From Campylobacter sp. CNRCH_2014_0184h (GTDB taxonomy: Bacteria > Campylobacterota > Campylobacteria > Campylobacterales > Campylobacteraceae): a stretch of 64,000 nucleotides of DNA. Shown here piece by piece: positions 9,172 through 18,833 of this stretch (position 1 is the stretch's first letter; every line of letters starts with the position of its first letter). The position numbers and the translations under genes were made by a program. Below the pieces are notes generated by a model. It was given only the letters and a program-made list of their open reading frames with translations, was not told the origin of the DNA and searched no databases. Where the stretch lies: NCBI RefSeq assembly GCF_025772985.1, contig NZ_JAKMTB010000004.1, positions 1-64,000 of the forward strand, in the 5' to 3' direction.

Positions 9172-10269
9172 ATGAAAACAAAACTTTTAACTCTAGCTTG
9201 TGCCTCGCTGATATTTGTAGCATGCTCAAATGATAAAAACGCACAAGTTAAACAACTCCCTCCTCAACCTGTAAGTATTATGACTATGCAAAGTGCTAAT
9301 TTACCTTTAGAATTTACCTATCCTGCAAGATTAAGCACTGAGTTAGATGTGGTGATCAAGCCTAAAGTAAGCGGTGAAATCAAAGCAAAATATTTCAAAA
9401 GTGGCCAAGCTGTCAAAAAAGGCGATAAACTTTTTCTTATAGAGCCTGATAAATACCAAGCAACTGTAAATATGGCTTATGGAGATGCTTTAGTCGCAAG
9501 AGCAAATTTTGATGATGCTGAAAAAAATTTCAAAAGAGATCAAATTCTAATAGAAAAAAATGCTATTTCACAAAAAGAATTTGATGCAAGTTTGGCTAAA
9601 TTTAATTCTACCAAGGCTAATTTAGAAAGTGCTAGAGCAAAGCTTGCTAATGCAAGATTGGACTTAAAATACACCGTGGTAAGCGCTCCGTTTGATGGGG
9701 TTTTAGGAGATGCGCTAATGGATGTGGGTGATTATGTAAATGCTTCATCAACTGAGCTTGTACGCATTACAAACATTAATCCAATCTTTGCAGACTTTTA
9801 TATTTCTGATGTAGATAAAATCAATATGAATAAAAATATTCAAAGTGGCAACTGGCAATTAGAAAATATCCAAGTGCAAGCTAATGTTGGCGGTGAGCTT
9901 TTCAATGGAAAATTGTATTTTATAGATAGCGTTATAGACACTCGTAGTGGTGGAGTAAAAGCAAAGGCTATTTTTGATAATAATAACTCAAGCTTAATGC
10001 CTGGTTCTTTTGCAAATGTTCATGTTGGTGGTTTTGTTCAAAAAGATGGTTTTGAAATTCCTCAAGCTGCACTTTTGCAAGATGATAGTGCTACTTATGT
10101 TTATACCTTAGCAGATGGAAAAGTAGTTAAAACTATTGTTAATGTTATCTATCAAACTTCTGATAAAGCAATCATCGACAAGGGCTTAAAAAATGGCGAT
10201 AAAGTGATTTTAAATAACTTCAAAAAAATCCGACCTGGTGCAAGCGTTAGCGTAATGGAGAATAAATAA
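9172..10269 (+). CDS. cmeA: multidrug efflux periplasmic adaptor CmeA
   Basis: 365 residues of the RND membrane fusion protein family. It has a lipoprotein signal (LIFVAC, Cys near 18), then a lipoyl half (PKVSGEIKAKYFKSGQAVKKGD), a helical hairpin (residues ~95-155), the second lipoyl half (TVVSAPFDGVLGDALMDVGD) and the beta-barrel region (RSGGVKAKAIFDN, SLMPGSFANV). It links the CmeB pump to the CmeC channel. The stop overlaps the cmeB start region by one base. RBS AAGGAAACC precedes the ATG. Confidence 0.95.
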   Translation: MKTKLLTLACASLIFVACSNDKNAQVKQLPPQPVSIMTMQSANLPLEFTYPARLSTELDVVIKPKVSGEIKAKYFKSGQAVKKGDKLFLIEPDKYQATVNMAYGDALVARANFDDAEKNFKRDQILIEKNAISQKEFDASLAKFNSTKANLESARAKLANARLDLKYTVVSAPFDGVLGDALMDVGDYVNASSTELVRITNINPIFADFYISDVDKINMNKNIQSGNWQLENIQVQANVGGELFNGKLYFIDSVIDTRSGGVKAKAIFDNNNSSLMPGSFANVHVGGFVQKDGFEIPQAALLQDDSATYVYTLADGKVVKTIVNVIYQTSDKAIIDKGLKNGDKVILNNFKKIRPGASVSVMENK

Positions 10270-13200
10270 TGTTTTCTAAATTTTTTATAGAAAGACCTGT
10301 ATTTGCTTCTGTTGTAGCTATTATCATTTCTTTAGCAGGGATTATAGGGCTTTATTCTTTACCTGTGGAGCAGTACCCTTCTCTAACTCCACCCGTTGTA
10401 AAAGTAAGTGCAAATTACTCAGGTGCTGATGCTCAAACAGTGGCTCAAACAGTGGCTATTCCTCTTGAAGACGCAATCAATGGGGTTGAAAATATGATTT
10501 ATATGGATTCAACTTCAAGCTCTTCAGGCGATATGAGCTTAAGTGTGTATTTTAACATAGGTACAGATCCTGACCAAGCAACAGTTGATGTTAATAATAG
10601 AATTTCAGCTGCTATGGCAAAACTACCTGAAGATGTTAAAAAAACTGGTGTTAGTGTAAGAAAAACTGGTTCAAGCATTTTAGAAGTTGCTACTTTGTAT
10701 TCTCCTGATGGTTCTATGGATTCACTTGAAGTATATAATTACGCTGCATTAAATATCTTAGATGATCTTGCTAGGGTTCCTGGTGTGGGTAATGCTGTAG
10801 CTATTGGCTCAAGAAATTATTCTATGAGAATTTGGCTTAATCCTGATTTATTAAACAAATACCAAGTTACTGCAACTGATGTTATCGCTGCAGTTAGTGA
10901 GCAAAATGCTCAATATGCTACTGGTAAGATAGGTCAAGAGCCTGTAGTAGAAAGATCTCCTTATGTGTATTCAGTAACTATGCAAGGAAGGTTAAAAAAC
11001 ACCAAAGAATTTGAAGATATTATCATAAGAGCAAATAGCGATGGCTCTTTTTTAAGACTTAAAGATGTGGCTGAAGTTTCTTTGGGCTCAAGAGAATATA
11101 CATTCAATGGTAGATTAAATGGAAATGATGCAACTCCTATTTTGATTTTCTTACAAACTGGAGCAAATGCAGTAAGTACAGCTGAATTGGTACAGAAAAA
11201 ATTTGAAGAACTTTCTAAAAGTTTTCCTGAGGGCTTAGCTTATAAAGTGCCTTATGATACAACTATATTTATTAAAGCTTCTATTAAAGAAGTGGTAAAA
11301 ACTTTTTTTGAAGCACTTATTTTAGTTGTGATTGTAATGTATTTATTCTTAAAAAATTTCCGCTCAACTATCATACCTATGATTGCTGTGCCTGTTTCTA
11401 TTTTAGGAACTTTTGCAGGATTATATGTCTTAGGTTTTAGTATTAACCTACTTACGCTTTTTGCTTTAGTTTTGGCCATTGGTATTGTTGTTGATGATGC
11501 GATTATTGTGGTTGAAAATATCGATAGAATCATGCATGAAGATCCAAATATAAGCATAAAAGAAGCAGCTATTAAAGCCATGGATGAAGTTGCTGCACCT
11601 GTTGTATCTATCGTTCTTGTACTTTGTGCAGTATTTATACCTGTTTCATTTATATCTGGCTTTGTGGGAGAAATTCAAAGACAATTTGCTATAACCCTTG
11701 CAATTTCAGTTACAATTTCAGGTTTTGTAGCTTTAACTCTAACTCCTTCTTTGTGTGCGATCTTTTTAAGAAGAAATGAAGGTGAACCATTTTATTTTGT
11801 GAAAAAATTTAATGATATTTTTGATTGGTCTACTGAAGTTTTTGGAGCCGGAGTAGCTTATATACTTAAAAGAACTGTACGTTTTGTTATAATATTTTTT
11901 CTTTTAATAGGTGGTTTATATGGATTATTTAAATTAGTACCAAACTCACTTGTTCCAGCTGAAGATCAAGGAAATTTTTTAACTATTGTTAATCTACCTG
12001 CAGCATCTTCTCTTAATAGAACCACTCAATCCATGGATGCTATGGCAGAAGAACTACGCAAAAATGAAAACATAACAAATATTGTAGGTCTTATAGGTTA
12101 CGATCTTTTCACAGGCTCTTTAAAAGAAAATGCCGGTGCAATGTTTGTGAATTTAAAAGATTGGAACGATAGAGATACTAGTAGTTTTGATTTAACAGGA
12201 ATGTATAACAAACAATACTTTTTAAATCCAAATTTCCAAACTTTCTTTGTTAATCCACCGCCAATCCAAGGCTTAAGTTTAACTGGTGGTTTTGAAATGT
12301 ATGCACAAAATCGTGGTGGTAAAAGCTATGATGAAATTCAAGCAGATGTAAATAAATTAGTTGAAGCAGCAAACAAACGTCCTGAGCTTAACAACGTAAG
12401 AACAACGCTTGATACTAATTTCCCACAATTAAAATTAGAAATTGATCGTGATAAAGTAAAACTTTATGGTTTAAATTTAGCTGATGTATTTAGTACACTA
12501 AATGCTACTATAGGAACTTATTATGTAAATGATTTTTCTATGCTTGGGAAAAATTATCGTGTAAATATTAGTGCCATTGGAGATTTTAGAAATACTCAAA
12601 ATGCTTTAAAAAACATCTTTGTTAGAGCAAATGATGGTTCTATGGTAGCCCTAGATAGCGTTTTAACGCTTCATAGAGGGGTTGGACCTGATGATGTAAA
12701 ACGCTTTAATATGTTTCCATCAGCACTAGTGCAAGGCGATCCTGCTCCTGGTTATACTTCAGGACAAGCAATTGATGCTATTGCTCAAGTTGCTAAAGAA
12801 ACTTTGGGAGAGGATTATTCTATTGCCTGGGCAGGTTCAGCTTATCAAGAAGTCACAAGTAGTGGTGCAGGTCAAGTAGCTTTTGTACTAGGACTCTTAT
12901 TTGTATTTTTAATCCTAGCAGCTCAGTATGAAAGATGGCTCATGCCTTTAGCGGTAATCACTGCTGTACCTTTTGCGGTATTTGGTTCTTTACTTCTTGT
13001 ATGGCTTAGAGGCTTAGAAAATGATATATATTTTCAAACAGGGCTTTTACTTTTAATAGGTCTTTCAGCTAAAAACGCCATTTTGATTGTTGAGTTTGCC
13101 ATGGAAGAACATCTTAAAAAAGGAAAGAGTATTTTTGATGCTTCTATTAGCGCAGCAAAATTAAGATTTAGACCTATTGTAATGACTTCATTAGCATTTA

Positions 13201-13391
13201 TTTGTGGTATTTTACCTTTATACTTTGCTTATGGAGCAGGAAGCGCTAGTCGTCATGCAATAGGCACGGGTGTCATAGGGGGTATGATAGCAGCTTCTAC
13301 TATAGCCATTTTCTTTGTACCTTTATTTTTCTATTTACTAGAAAGTTTTAATAAATGGCTTGATAAAAAAAGAGGTAAAATCAATGCATAA
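10269..13391 (+). CDS. cmeB: RND multidrug efflux pump CmeB
   Basis: 1040 residues, the standard length for hydrophobe/amphiphile RND transporters. The N-terminal FFIERPVFASVVAIIISLAG and the TM4 proton-relay pair in AIGIVVDDAIIVVENIDRI (two Asp near 408) are present, as is the TM10 lysine in LIGLSAKNAILIVEFAMEEH. Twelve membrane segments and two large periplasmic loops are in the expected places. In C. jejuni CmeABC exports bile salts and many antibiotics. No frameshift or missing key residue is visible, so the pump should work. Confidence 0.96.
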   Translation: MFSKFFIERPVFASVVAIIISLAGIIGLYSLPVEQYPSLTPPVVKVSANYSGADAQTVAQTVAIPLEDAINGVENMIYMDSTSSSSGDMSLSVYFNIGTDPDQATVDVNNRISAAMAKLPEDVKKTGVSVRKTGSSILEVATLYSPDGSMDSLEVYNYAALNILDDLARVPGVGNAVAIGSRNYSMRIWLNPDLLNKYQVTATDVIAAVSEQNAQYATGKIGQEPVVERSPYVYSVTMQGRLKNTKEFEDIIIRANSDGSFLRLKDVAEVSLGSREYTFNGRLNGNDATPILIFLQTGANAVSTAELVQKKFEELSKSFPEGLAYKVPYDTTIFIKASIKEVVKTFFEALILVVIVMYLFLKNFRSTIIPMIAVPVSILGTFAGLYVLGFSINLLTLFALVLAIGIVVDDAIIVVENIDRIMHEDPNISIKEAAIKAMDEVAAPVVSIVLVLCAVFIPVSFISGFVGEIQRQFAITLAISVTISGFVALTLTPSLCAIFLRRNEGEPFYFVKKFNDIFDWSTEVFGAGVAYILKRTVRFVIIFFLLIGGLYGLFKLVPNSLVPAEDQGNFLTIVNLPAASSLNRTTQSMDAMAEELRKNENITNIVGLIGYDLFTGSLKENAGAMFVNLKDWNDRDTSSFDLTGMYNKQYFLNPNFQTFFVNPPPIQGLSLTGGFEMYAQNRGGKSYDEIQADVNKLVEAANKRPELNNVRTTLDTNFPQLKLEIDRDKVKLYGLNLADVFSTLNATIGTYYVNDFSMLGKNYRVNISAIGDFRNTQNALKNIFVRANDGSMVALDSVLTLHRGVGPDDVKRFNMFPSALVQGDPAPGYTSGQAIDAIAQVAKETLGEDYSIAWAGSAYQEVTSSGAGQVAFVLGLLFVFLILAAQYERWLMPLAVITAVPFAVFGSLLLVWLRGLENDIYFQTGLLLLIGLSAKNAILIVEFAMEEHLKKGKSIFDASISAAKLRFRPIVMTSLAFICGILPLYFAYGAGSASRHAIGTGVIGGMIAASTIAIFFVPLFFYLLESFNKWLDKKRGKINA

Positions 13392-14826
13392 GTTAATAAT
13401 TTTTGCAAGTTGTTTTTTAATAACAGCTTGTAGTTTAAAACCAAATTTAGAAATCAAAGATGTAAATTACACTAAAAGTTTAGATCAAAACATTAGCATT
13501 AATAAACAATGGTGGAAAGCTTTTGATGATAATTATTTAAACACCTTAGTCGATCAAGCTTTAAAAAACAATAACGACTTGCAAATTGCATATATGAATT
13601 TACAAAAAGCTTATGAAACTTTAGGTATAGCAAGAAGTGATTTGCTTCCTAAGCTTGATGGAAGTGCTAGTGGAGCAAGAGGAAAAACTAGCATTAATGC
13701 TCCAAGCAACAAAAGTAATGAATTTGTCTATGGTAATGATTTTAACATGGGTTTAAATTTAAGCTATGAAGTAGATTTATGGGGCAAATACAGAGATACT
13801 TATGGTGCTTCAAAAGCAAAATTACAAGCTAGTGAGTTTGACTATGAAAGTGCGAGATTAAGCTTAATTTCTAATGTAGTAAAAACTTATTTTAATCTAG
13901 CAAGCTTAAGCGAGCAAGTAAAAATTTTAGAAGAAACAACCCAAAGTTATCAAAAAACTTATGAGTTAAAATTAGAGCATTTTAAACTTGGAGTGATTAG
14001 TGAGTATGAGCTTAACAAATTTAAAGCTGAGCTTGAAAATTCAAGAGTTTTACTCACAAATGCTAAAATTCAAAAAGAAGCTAATACTAAAGCTTTAAAA
14101 ATCTTAACTTCAAATGATATTGATGATATACTTTATAATAGCATAGAGTATAAAAAAATAGGACAATACGAGCTTAGCATACCTGAGGGCATTGGCAGTG
14201 AAATTTTACTTCAAAGACCTGATGTGCAAGCTAGTTTAAAAACTTTAGAAGAAAAAAACTATCTTGTTGGAGTAGCTAGAACTGCATTTTTACCAAACCT
14301 TTCTTTAACAGGACTTTTGGGCTTTCAAAGTAATGATTTAGATCTTTTAGTCAAACATGGAAGCAATACTTGGAATGTAGCTGGAAATTTTGCAATGCCG
14401 ATTTTTCATTGGGGTGAGATTATGAATAATGTTAATATTGCAAAACTTACCAAAGATGAAGCATTTTTACAATATGAAAACACCTTAAAAACAGCCTTTG
14501 GGGAAATAAGACTTGCTTTATTTAACCGCCAAAGCTATTATGAAAATGAGCAAAATTATAAAAATTTATTTCTAGCCCAAAGTAAAATTTATGAAATTTC
14601 TACCTTAAGATATGAAAATGGTGTGATTAACTTGGCTGATTTTTTACAAGATCAAAGAAATTACCTAAATGCTAAACTTTCTTATACTAACTCATCTTAT
14701 GAGCTTGCAAATTCTATCGTAGATGTTATGAAAGCTTTTGGTGGAGGATTTAACGCTAAAGAAGAATCAAAAGAAAACATCAAAGCTATGGAAGAAAACT
14801 TAAAGGAAAACTTTTATAACAACTAA
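13384..14826 (+). CDS. cmeC: outer membrane efflux channel CmeC
   Basis: 480 residues of the TolC/OprM (NodT) family. The chosen ATG begins MHKLIIFASCFLITAC, a lipoprotein signal with Cys near 16, and has AGAGG nine bases upstream. A longer frame from 13360 would place a charged peptide before the signal, so it is unlikely. Two OEP repeats are visible: QWWKAFDDNYLNTLVDQALK near 38, and LQRPDVQASLKTLEEKNY near 280. YEVDLWGKYRD near 140 is the channel signature. It overlaps cmeB by 8 bp. Confidence 0.94.
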   Translation: MHKLIIFASCFLITACSLKPNLEIKDVNYTKSLDQNISINKQWWKAFDDNYLNTLVDQALKNNNDLQIAYMNLQKAYETLGIARSDLLPKLDGSASGARGKTSINAPSNKSNEFVYGNDFNMGLNLSYEVDLWGKYRDTYGASKAKLQASEFDYESARLSLISNVVKTYFNLASLSEQVKILEETTQSYQKTYELKLEHFKLGVISEYELNKFKAELENSRVLLTNAKIQKEANTKALKILTSNDIDDILYNSIEYKKIGQYELSIPEGIGSEILLQRPDVQASLKTLEEKNYLVGVARTAFLPNLSLTGLLGFQSNDLDLLVKHGSNTWNVAGNFAMPIFHWGEIMNNVNIAKLTKDEAFLQYENTLKTAFGEIRLALFNRQSYYENEQNYKNLFLAQSKIYEISTLRYENGVINLADFLQDQRNYLNAKLSYTNSSYELANSIVDVMKAFGGGFNAKEESKENIKAMEENLKENFYNN

Positions 14827-14844
14827 GTCTTTAAGGCTTAGTTG
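14820..14844 (+). terminator. cmeABC terminator hairpin
   Basis: An 11-bp stem (outer arms CAACTAAG / CTTAGTTG, one G-T pair, 3-nt loop) includes the cmeC stop codon. The T-tract behind it is weak (TTAATG), so termination may be partial. It also abuts the stop of the minus-strand MOMP fragment. Confidence 0.6.
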
Positions 14845-15036
14845 TTAATGCATTTGAATTTGAATTCTTTGATTAAAATTATTATTTCCTCTATCTTTTG
14901 GGCTATTATGCTCAAAACGATAACGCATACTGCCTGAAACATTAACATCTTGGAAAATTTCATCTAAAGGCGCAGAATTTGACACACTTATAAGTCCTAG
15001 TAAAAATACAAAAAATGCTATAAAAATCTTTTTCAT
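14845..15036 (-). pseudogene. truncated major outer membrane porin (MOMP-like) fragment
   Basis: 63 codons: a signal peptide (residues 1-22) followed by PLDEIFQDVNVSGSMRYRFE. This matches the start of the Campylobacter MOMP family, where P-L-E-E-A-x-x-D-V-D-V-S-G-x-L-R-Y-R is typical. Full porins exceed 400 residues, and here the frame stops after the first strand. The downstream sequence is directly the cmeC terminator, so the rest was deleted. It keeps a ribosome binding site (AAAGG) and a -10 box, so a short secreted peptide may still be made. The assignment rests on this short motif. Confidence 0.65.
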
Positions 15037-15064
15037 TATAAAGCCTTTGTAAAAATATGATACA

Positions 15065-15070
15065 ATTATA
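15065..15070 (-). promoter_or_regulatory. -10 box upstream of the MOMP fragment
   Basis: A minus-strand TATAAT lies about 29 bp before the start of the MOMP fragment. On the other strand the overlapping TATAGT could serve the HemN-like gene, so this may be a divergent promoter pair in a 74-bp gap. Confidence 0.4.
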
Positions 15071-15110
15071 GTCTTTTTAAATAACTACAAAATGAAAATT
15101 TAGGAAAAAT

Positions 15111-16448
15111 ATGAATTTTTTACAAAACCTAGCTCTTTCTTACTCACACAAAGCTATGCAAAAATCTTTAGAAAATGGTTTTGATGTGAAACTTTTAAAA
15201 GAAGGACAAGAAAAAAAAGTTAATCCAAAAAAATCTTATATGCTTTATGCTCACATACCATTTTGTCATACTTTTTGCCCATATTGTAGCTTTCATAAGT
15301 ATTATTACAATGAAGATTTAGCAAAAAGATATTTTGAAAGTTTAAGAGAAGAAATCAAACAAATCAAAGATAAAGGATTTGATTTTACTTCTATGTATGT
15401 GGGTGGTGGCACTACTTTGATCAACGAAGAAGAGCTTGCTAAAACTTTAGAACTTTGCAAAAAATTATTTAATATTAAAGAAATTTCTTGTGAAACCGAT
15501 CCAAACCATATTGACCCGAAAAAATTAGAAATGTTTAAAGGGCTTATAGATCGTTTAAGTTGCGGTATACAAAGTTTTGATGATGATACTTTAAAAAAAG
15601 TAGCAAGATATCATAAATTTGGTTCAAGTAAAGAACTTCAAGAAAAACTTTCTAAAGCCATAGGTGTGCTTCCTATCATGAGTCTTGATTTGATTTTTAA
15701 TTTTCCTTCTCAAACTAAAGAGCAATTACTCAATGATTTAGAAATAGCAAAAAGTTTAAAACCTCAACAAATCACAACTTATCCTTTGATGAAATCCAAT
15801 TTAACCAAAGATAATATCGCAAAAACTTTAGGAGTAAGTTTTAAAGATAATGAATTTGAGTTTTATAAAATCATTGTAGATTTTTTCAAAGATTATGAAA
15901 GAAATAATGCATGGTCATTTTCTTTAGAAAAAAGTAGCTTTAATGATGAGTATGTAAGTAGCCATCATGAGTATTTAGGCGTGGGAAGTGGGGCTTTTAG
16001 CTTTTTAGATGGAGAACTTTTAATCAATGCTTTTAATTTAAATGATTATTCTAAACTCATCAAAGAAAAACAAAATGCAAATATTGCTAAAGCTAATTTT
16101 GGTAAAAAAGAAATCATCAAATATGTCTTTTTAACCGAAATGTTTACTGGTAAAATCGAAATTGATAAATTTAATAAAACTTTAGATTGTAATTTAGAAA
16201 AAGATCTTTTCATCGAGCTTTTAGGCCTTAAACTAAGTAAAGCTATAAAAAAAGAAAACAATACTTTATATACAAGTGAATTTGGACGTTATTTGTTTAT
16301 GGTATTAATGAAAGATTTTTACACAGGTATGGATTTAGTGCGTGCTGTATTTAGAGATGATAAACGCTTACAAGATAAAGAACGCATTAATATCATGCAA
16401 GAAAATGTTGATCCACTTGATTTTAAAAGTATGGAGTTTAAAGGATAA
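15111..16448 (+). CDS. HemN/HemW-family radical SAM protein
   Basis: 445 residues. The radical SAM cluster motif is HIPFCHTFCPYCSFHKYYY near residue 48 (C-x3-C-x2-C). The fourth cysteine that marks true HemN (C-x-C at the end) is absent: the residue is Phe after Ser. This is closer to HemW-like proteins. Other family pieces are YVGGGTTLI near 103, IDRLSCGIQSFDDDTLK near 145 and a C-terminal HemN winged domain. I recall the same gene beside cmeC in C. jejuni (Cj0363c). It may be a haem chaperone or an anaerobic coproporphyrinogen dehydrogenase; the missing cysteine favours the former. Confidence 0.8.
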   Translation: MNFLQNLALSYSHKAMQKSLENGFDVKLLKEGQEKKVNPKKSYMLYAHIPFCHTFCPYCSFHKYYYNEDLAKRYFESLREEIKQIKDKGFDFTSMYVGGGTTLINEEELAKTLELCKKLFNIKEISCETDPNHIDPKKLEMFKGLIDRLSCGIQSFDDDTLKKVARYHKFGSSKELQEKLSKAIGVLPIMSLDLIFNFPSQTKEQLLNDLEIAKSLKPQQITTYPLMKSNLTKDNIAKTLGVSFKDNEFEFYKIIVDFFKDYERNNAWSFSLEKSSFNDEYVSSHHEYLGVGSGAFSFLDGELLINAFNLNDYSKLIKEKQNANIAKANFGKKEIIKYVFLTEMFTGKIEIDKFNKTLDCNLEKDLFIELLGLKLSKAIKKENNTLYTSEFGRYLFMVLMKDFYTGMDLVRAVFRDDKRLQDKERINIMQENVDPLDFKSMEFKG

Positions 16449-16472
16449 AAAGCCTTTAAAAAAAGGCTTTTT
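16447..16472. terminator. bidirectional terminator between HemN-like gene and hemJ
   Basis: An 11-bp perfect stem AAAAAGCCTTT / AAAGGCTTTTT with a 4-A loop has T-runs on both strands. It lies between two convergent genes and starts inside the stop of the first. Confidence 0.9.
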
Positions 16473-16473
16473 A

Positions 16474-16923
16474 CTAAAACGGTCTTACCACCATCATAAT
16501 AGCGATGATTATAAATAATATTGTTGGAATTTCATTATAAGCTCTAAAGAATTTCCCACTTTTTTTGCAAGTATCATTTTGAAGTTGTCTATAATAATAA
16601 TAATTTTGCAAATGATAAATGATTAAAAGTAAAGCACAGGTTAATTTAGCATGCATATATCCACCTACCATTAACACATCTTTATTGGCCATCATCATTA
16701 AACTTCCAGTGATTGCAGTAGCTATCATAGCAGGAGTTTGGATATAAAAATACAATTTTCTTTCTTGAATTTTCACCACTTCCACAAAGCCTTTATTGTC
16801 TTTATGCTCTGTGTGATAGACAAAAAGTCTTGGTAAATAAAACATTCCAGCCATCCATGAAACAAAAGCCAAATAATGCACCATTTTAATCCATAAATAC
16901 CATTCATTCAAAAAATCTAACAT
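16474..16923 (-). CDS. hemJ: protoporphyrinogen oxidase HemJ
   Basis: 149 residues, four membrane segments. The HemJ (UPF0093) signature WIKMVHYLAFVSWMAGMFYL with the conserved His lies at residues 11-30, followed by LPRLFVYH. A second conserved stretch (MHAKLTCALLLIIYHLQNYY) is near residue 88. HemJ oxidises protoporphyrinogen IX in bacteria that lack HemG and HemY. It overlaps lspA by 7 bp and is the last gene of glmM-lspA-hemJ. It faces another haem-related gene across a shared terminator. Confidence 0.9.
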   Translation of the reverse strand: MLDFLNEWYLWIKMVHYLAFVSWMAGMFYLPRLFVYHTEHKDNKGFVEVVKIQERKLYFYIQTPAMIATAITGSLMMMANKDVLMVGGYMHAKLTCALLLIIYHLQNYYYYRQLQNDTCKKSGKFFRAYNEIPTILFIIIAIMMVVRPF

Positions 16924-17372
16924 TTTTCTCCTTTTTTATTAAAAATTTCTTTTATTAAAATCAAAGCTACGCTAATGTTTATCATCACATCAGCTAAATT
17001 AAACACAGCAAATTCAAACCACTTATGCCAAAATACAAAATCCACTACACCTATATGCACAAAGCGATCAAGTAAATTAGAACACCCAGCAGATAGCATA
17101 ATGGCAAAAGCGATCAAATGTGTTTTAAGAAACTCTTTTTGATAAAGTAAATACCCAAACAAAGCCAAAATAAAAACAAGCTGTATGTATTTTAAATACT
17201 CTCCCAAAAATGCAAACATTGAAAAGGCCACACCAGTATTATAGGTTAAAACTAAATCAAAAAATTCACCCTTATACTCAAGCCCTTGTAAAAACAAATA
17301 CTTGCTTGCTTGATCTAGTATAAAAATCAAAGCAAAAACAAGCCAAAATTTTAAAGGCAGGATTTTAAGCAT
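16917..17372 (-). CDS. lspA: lipoprotein signal peptidase II
   Basis: 151 residues with four membrane segments. The conserved box D-Q-x-S-K ([10 protein letters not shown]) lies near residue 20, and the two catalytic aspartates are in [11 protein letters not shown] and [12 protein letters not shown]. It removes signal peptides from prolipoproteins such as CmeA and CmeC of this window. Both ends overlap neighbours (8 bp with glmM, 7 bp with hemJ), so translation is coupled. Confidence 0.95.
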   Translation of the reverse strand: MLKILPLKFWLVFALIFILDQASKYLFLQGLEYKGEFFDLVLTYNTGVAFSMFAFLGEYLKYIQLVFILALFGYLLYQKEFLKTHLIAFAIMLSAGCSNLLDRFVHIGVVDFVFWHKWFEFAVFNLADVMINISVALILIKEIFNKKGEKC

Positions 17373-18702
17373 TCAACGCTTTCATAAAAAAGCTTTCCAC
17401 AGCTTTCATTTCTTTTTCTAAAAGCTTAATGTCTTTTGCTTCAAGCAATAAGCGTATTAAATTTTCTGTACCTGAATATCTAAACAAACTAGCAATTCCT
17501 TTTTTTTCTAAATCTTTTTTCAACTCATCTAAGCCTGCAAGCTTGCTTAAGTCTTTTTTCTCTGAAATTTTAAGATTATGTAAAAGTTGTGGATAAGGCT
17601 TAACTTGATTTAAAATTTCACTTGCGCTTTTTGCTTCACTAAGCATTAAAGCACTAAATTGTAAAGCAGCTACCAAACCATCTCCAGTTTTTGCATAGTC
17701 ACTAAAGATAATATGCCCGCTTTGTTCCCCACCAAAATTTCCACCACATTCTTTGAGTTTTTCAAGTACATATTTATCGCCTACATTGCAAGTTTCATGT
17801 GTGATTTTATGTTTAGTTAAAAACTCTTTTAAAGCACCATTACTCATTATAGTGCTAACCACGCTTGATTTTAGCTTGCCTTGTTTTTTCAAAAATAAAG
17901 CTAAAACACCCAAAAGACTATCTCCATGAGCTACTTCGCCTTTTTCATCCACAACAACCAAACGATCTGCATCCCCATCAAAAGCAAAGCCCACATCTGC
18001 TCTAAATTTCTTTACTTCCAAAGCCAAATTTAAAGGATGTAAAGCCCCACAATTTTCATTGATATTTAAACCATTTGGCTTATCATTGATTACAATCACA
18101 TCTGCACCAAGTTCTTTAAAAACTGTAGGTGCTACCTTATAAGAAGCCCCATGAGCCACATCTAAAACAACGCGCAAAGACTTTAAAGTCAGCTCTTTAG
18201 GAAAAGAATTTTTTATAGAAACAATATATCTTCCTATTACATCATCAATTCTTTTTGCTTGACCAATTTGAGATTTTGTTGTTCTTGCTTCTTCTATGAG
18301 TTTATCATTAAAATAAATTTCTTCTATTTTTGCTTCTGCTTGCTCATCAAGTTTATTTCCATGTGCATCAAAAAATTTAATACCATTATCATAGTAAGGA
18401 TTATGCGAAGCTGATATCATAATCCCTGCATCACAACGCATATCTTCAGTTAAAAACGCAATAGCAGGTGTTGGCATAGGACCTATTTCTATAACATTAT
18501 AACCTATAGAAGTAAGTCCTGAAACGATAGCATTTTCTATCATATAACCGCTTCTTCTTGTATCTTTTCCTACTAAGATATTGTTTGTAAGGGCTTTGTC
18601 TTTAAAATAAATTCCAGCAGCCATAGCCAAACGCATAGCTAAAAACGAATCCAAAAATTCCCCTGCTTTACCGCGTACTCCATCTGTTCCAAAAAGTTTC
18701 AT
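17365..18702 (-). CDS. glmM: phosphoglucosamine mutase
   Basis: 445 residues, standard for GlmM. The active-site serine loop is [20 protein letters not shown] near residue 95. The metal-binding loop is [14 protein letters not shown] near 238, the sugar-binding loop GGEQSGHI near 325, and the phosphate-binding loop [12 protein letters not shown] near 410. It converts glucosamine-6-phosphate to glucosamine-1-phosphate for UDP-GlcNAc, peptidoglycan and LOS. It is the first gene of the glmM-lspA-hemJ operon, with a -10 box at 18731-18736. Confidence 0.96.
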   Translation of the reverse strand: MKLFGTDGVRGKAGEFLDSFLAMRLAMAAGIYFKDKALTNNILVGKDTRRSGYMIENAIVSGLTSIGYNVIEIGPMPTPAIAFLTEDMRCDAGIMISASHNPYYDNGIKFFDAHGNKLDEQAEAKIEEIYFNDKLIEEARTTKSQIGQAKRIDDVIGRYIVSIKNSFPKELTLKSLRVVLDVAHGASYKVAPTVFKELGADVIVINDKPNGLNINENCGALHPLNLALEVKKFRADVGFAFDGDADRLVVVDEKGEVAHGDSLLGVLALFLKKQGKLKSSVVSTIMSNGALKEFLTKHKITHETCNVGDKYVLEKLKECGGNFGGEQSGHIIFSDYAKTGDGLVAALQFSALMLSEAKSASEILNQVKPYPQLLHNLKISEKKDLSKLAGLDELKKDLEKKGIASLFRYSGTENLIRLLLEAKDIKLLEKEMKAVESFFMKALNA

Positions 18703-18730
18703 TTTTTTACCTTTGATTTTAAATAGTGCA

Positions 18731-18736
18731 ATTATA
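18731..18736 (-). promoter_or_regulatory. glmM operon -10 box
   Basis: A perfect minus-strand TATAAT, 29 bp before the glmM ATG, in an AT-rich gap with no clear -35. Confidence 0.5.
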
Positions 18737-18800
18737 AGAAAAAAAGTTAAGTAATGTATAAATGTGAGAATTTTATAAGCATTAGTTAGTAATAAAAATA

Positions 18801-18806
18801 TATAAT
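18801..18806 (+). promoter_or_regulatory. -10 box for DUF945-like gene and rarA
   Basis: TATAAT within an A/T-rich stretch, 28 bp before the ATG of the downstream gene. It would drive the overlapping pair that follows. Confidence 0.5.
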
Positions 18807-18833
18807 TTTTAAAATTTCACTTAAGGAAAATGA

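Noticed and set aside
13360-13383. Upstream start for cmeC adding eight residues
   Set aside because: It would put charged residues (I-K-K-E-V-K-S) before the lipoprotein signal and lies deep in the cmeB end; the ATG at 13384 has a better spaced ribosome binding site.
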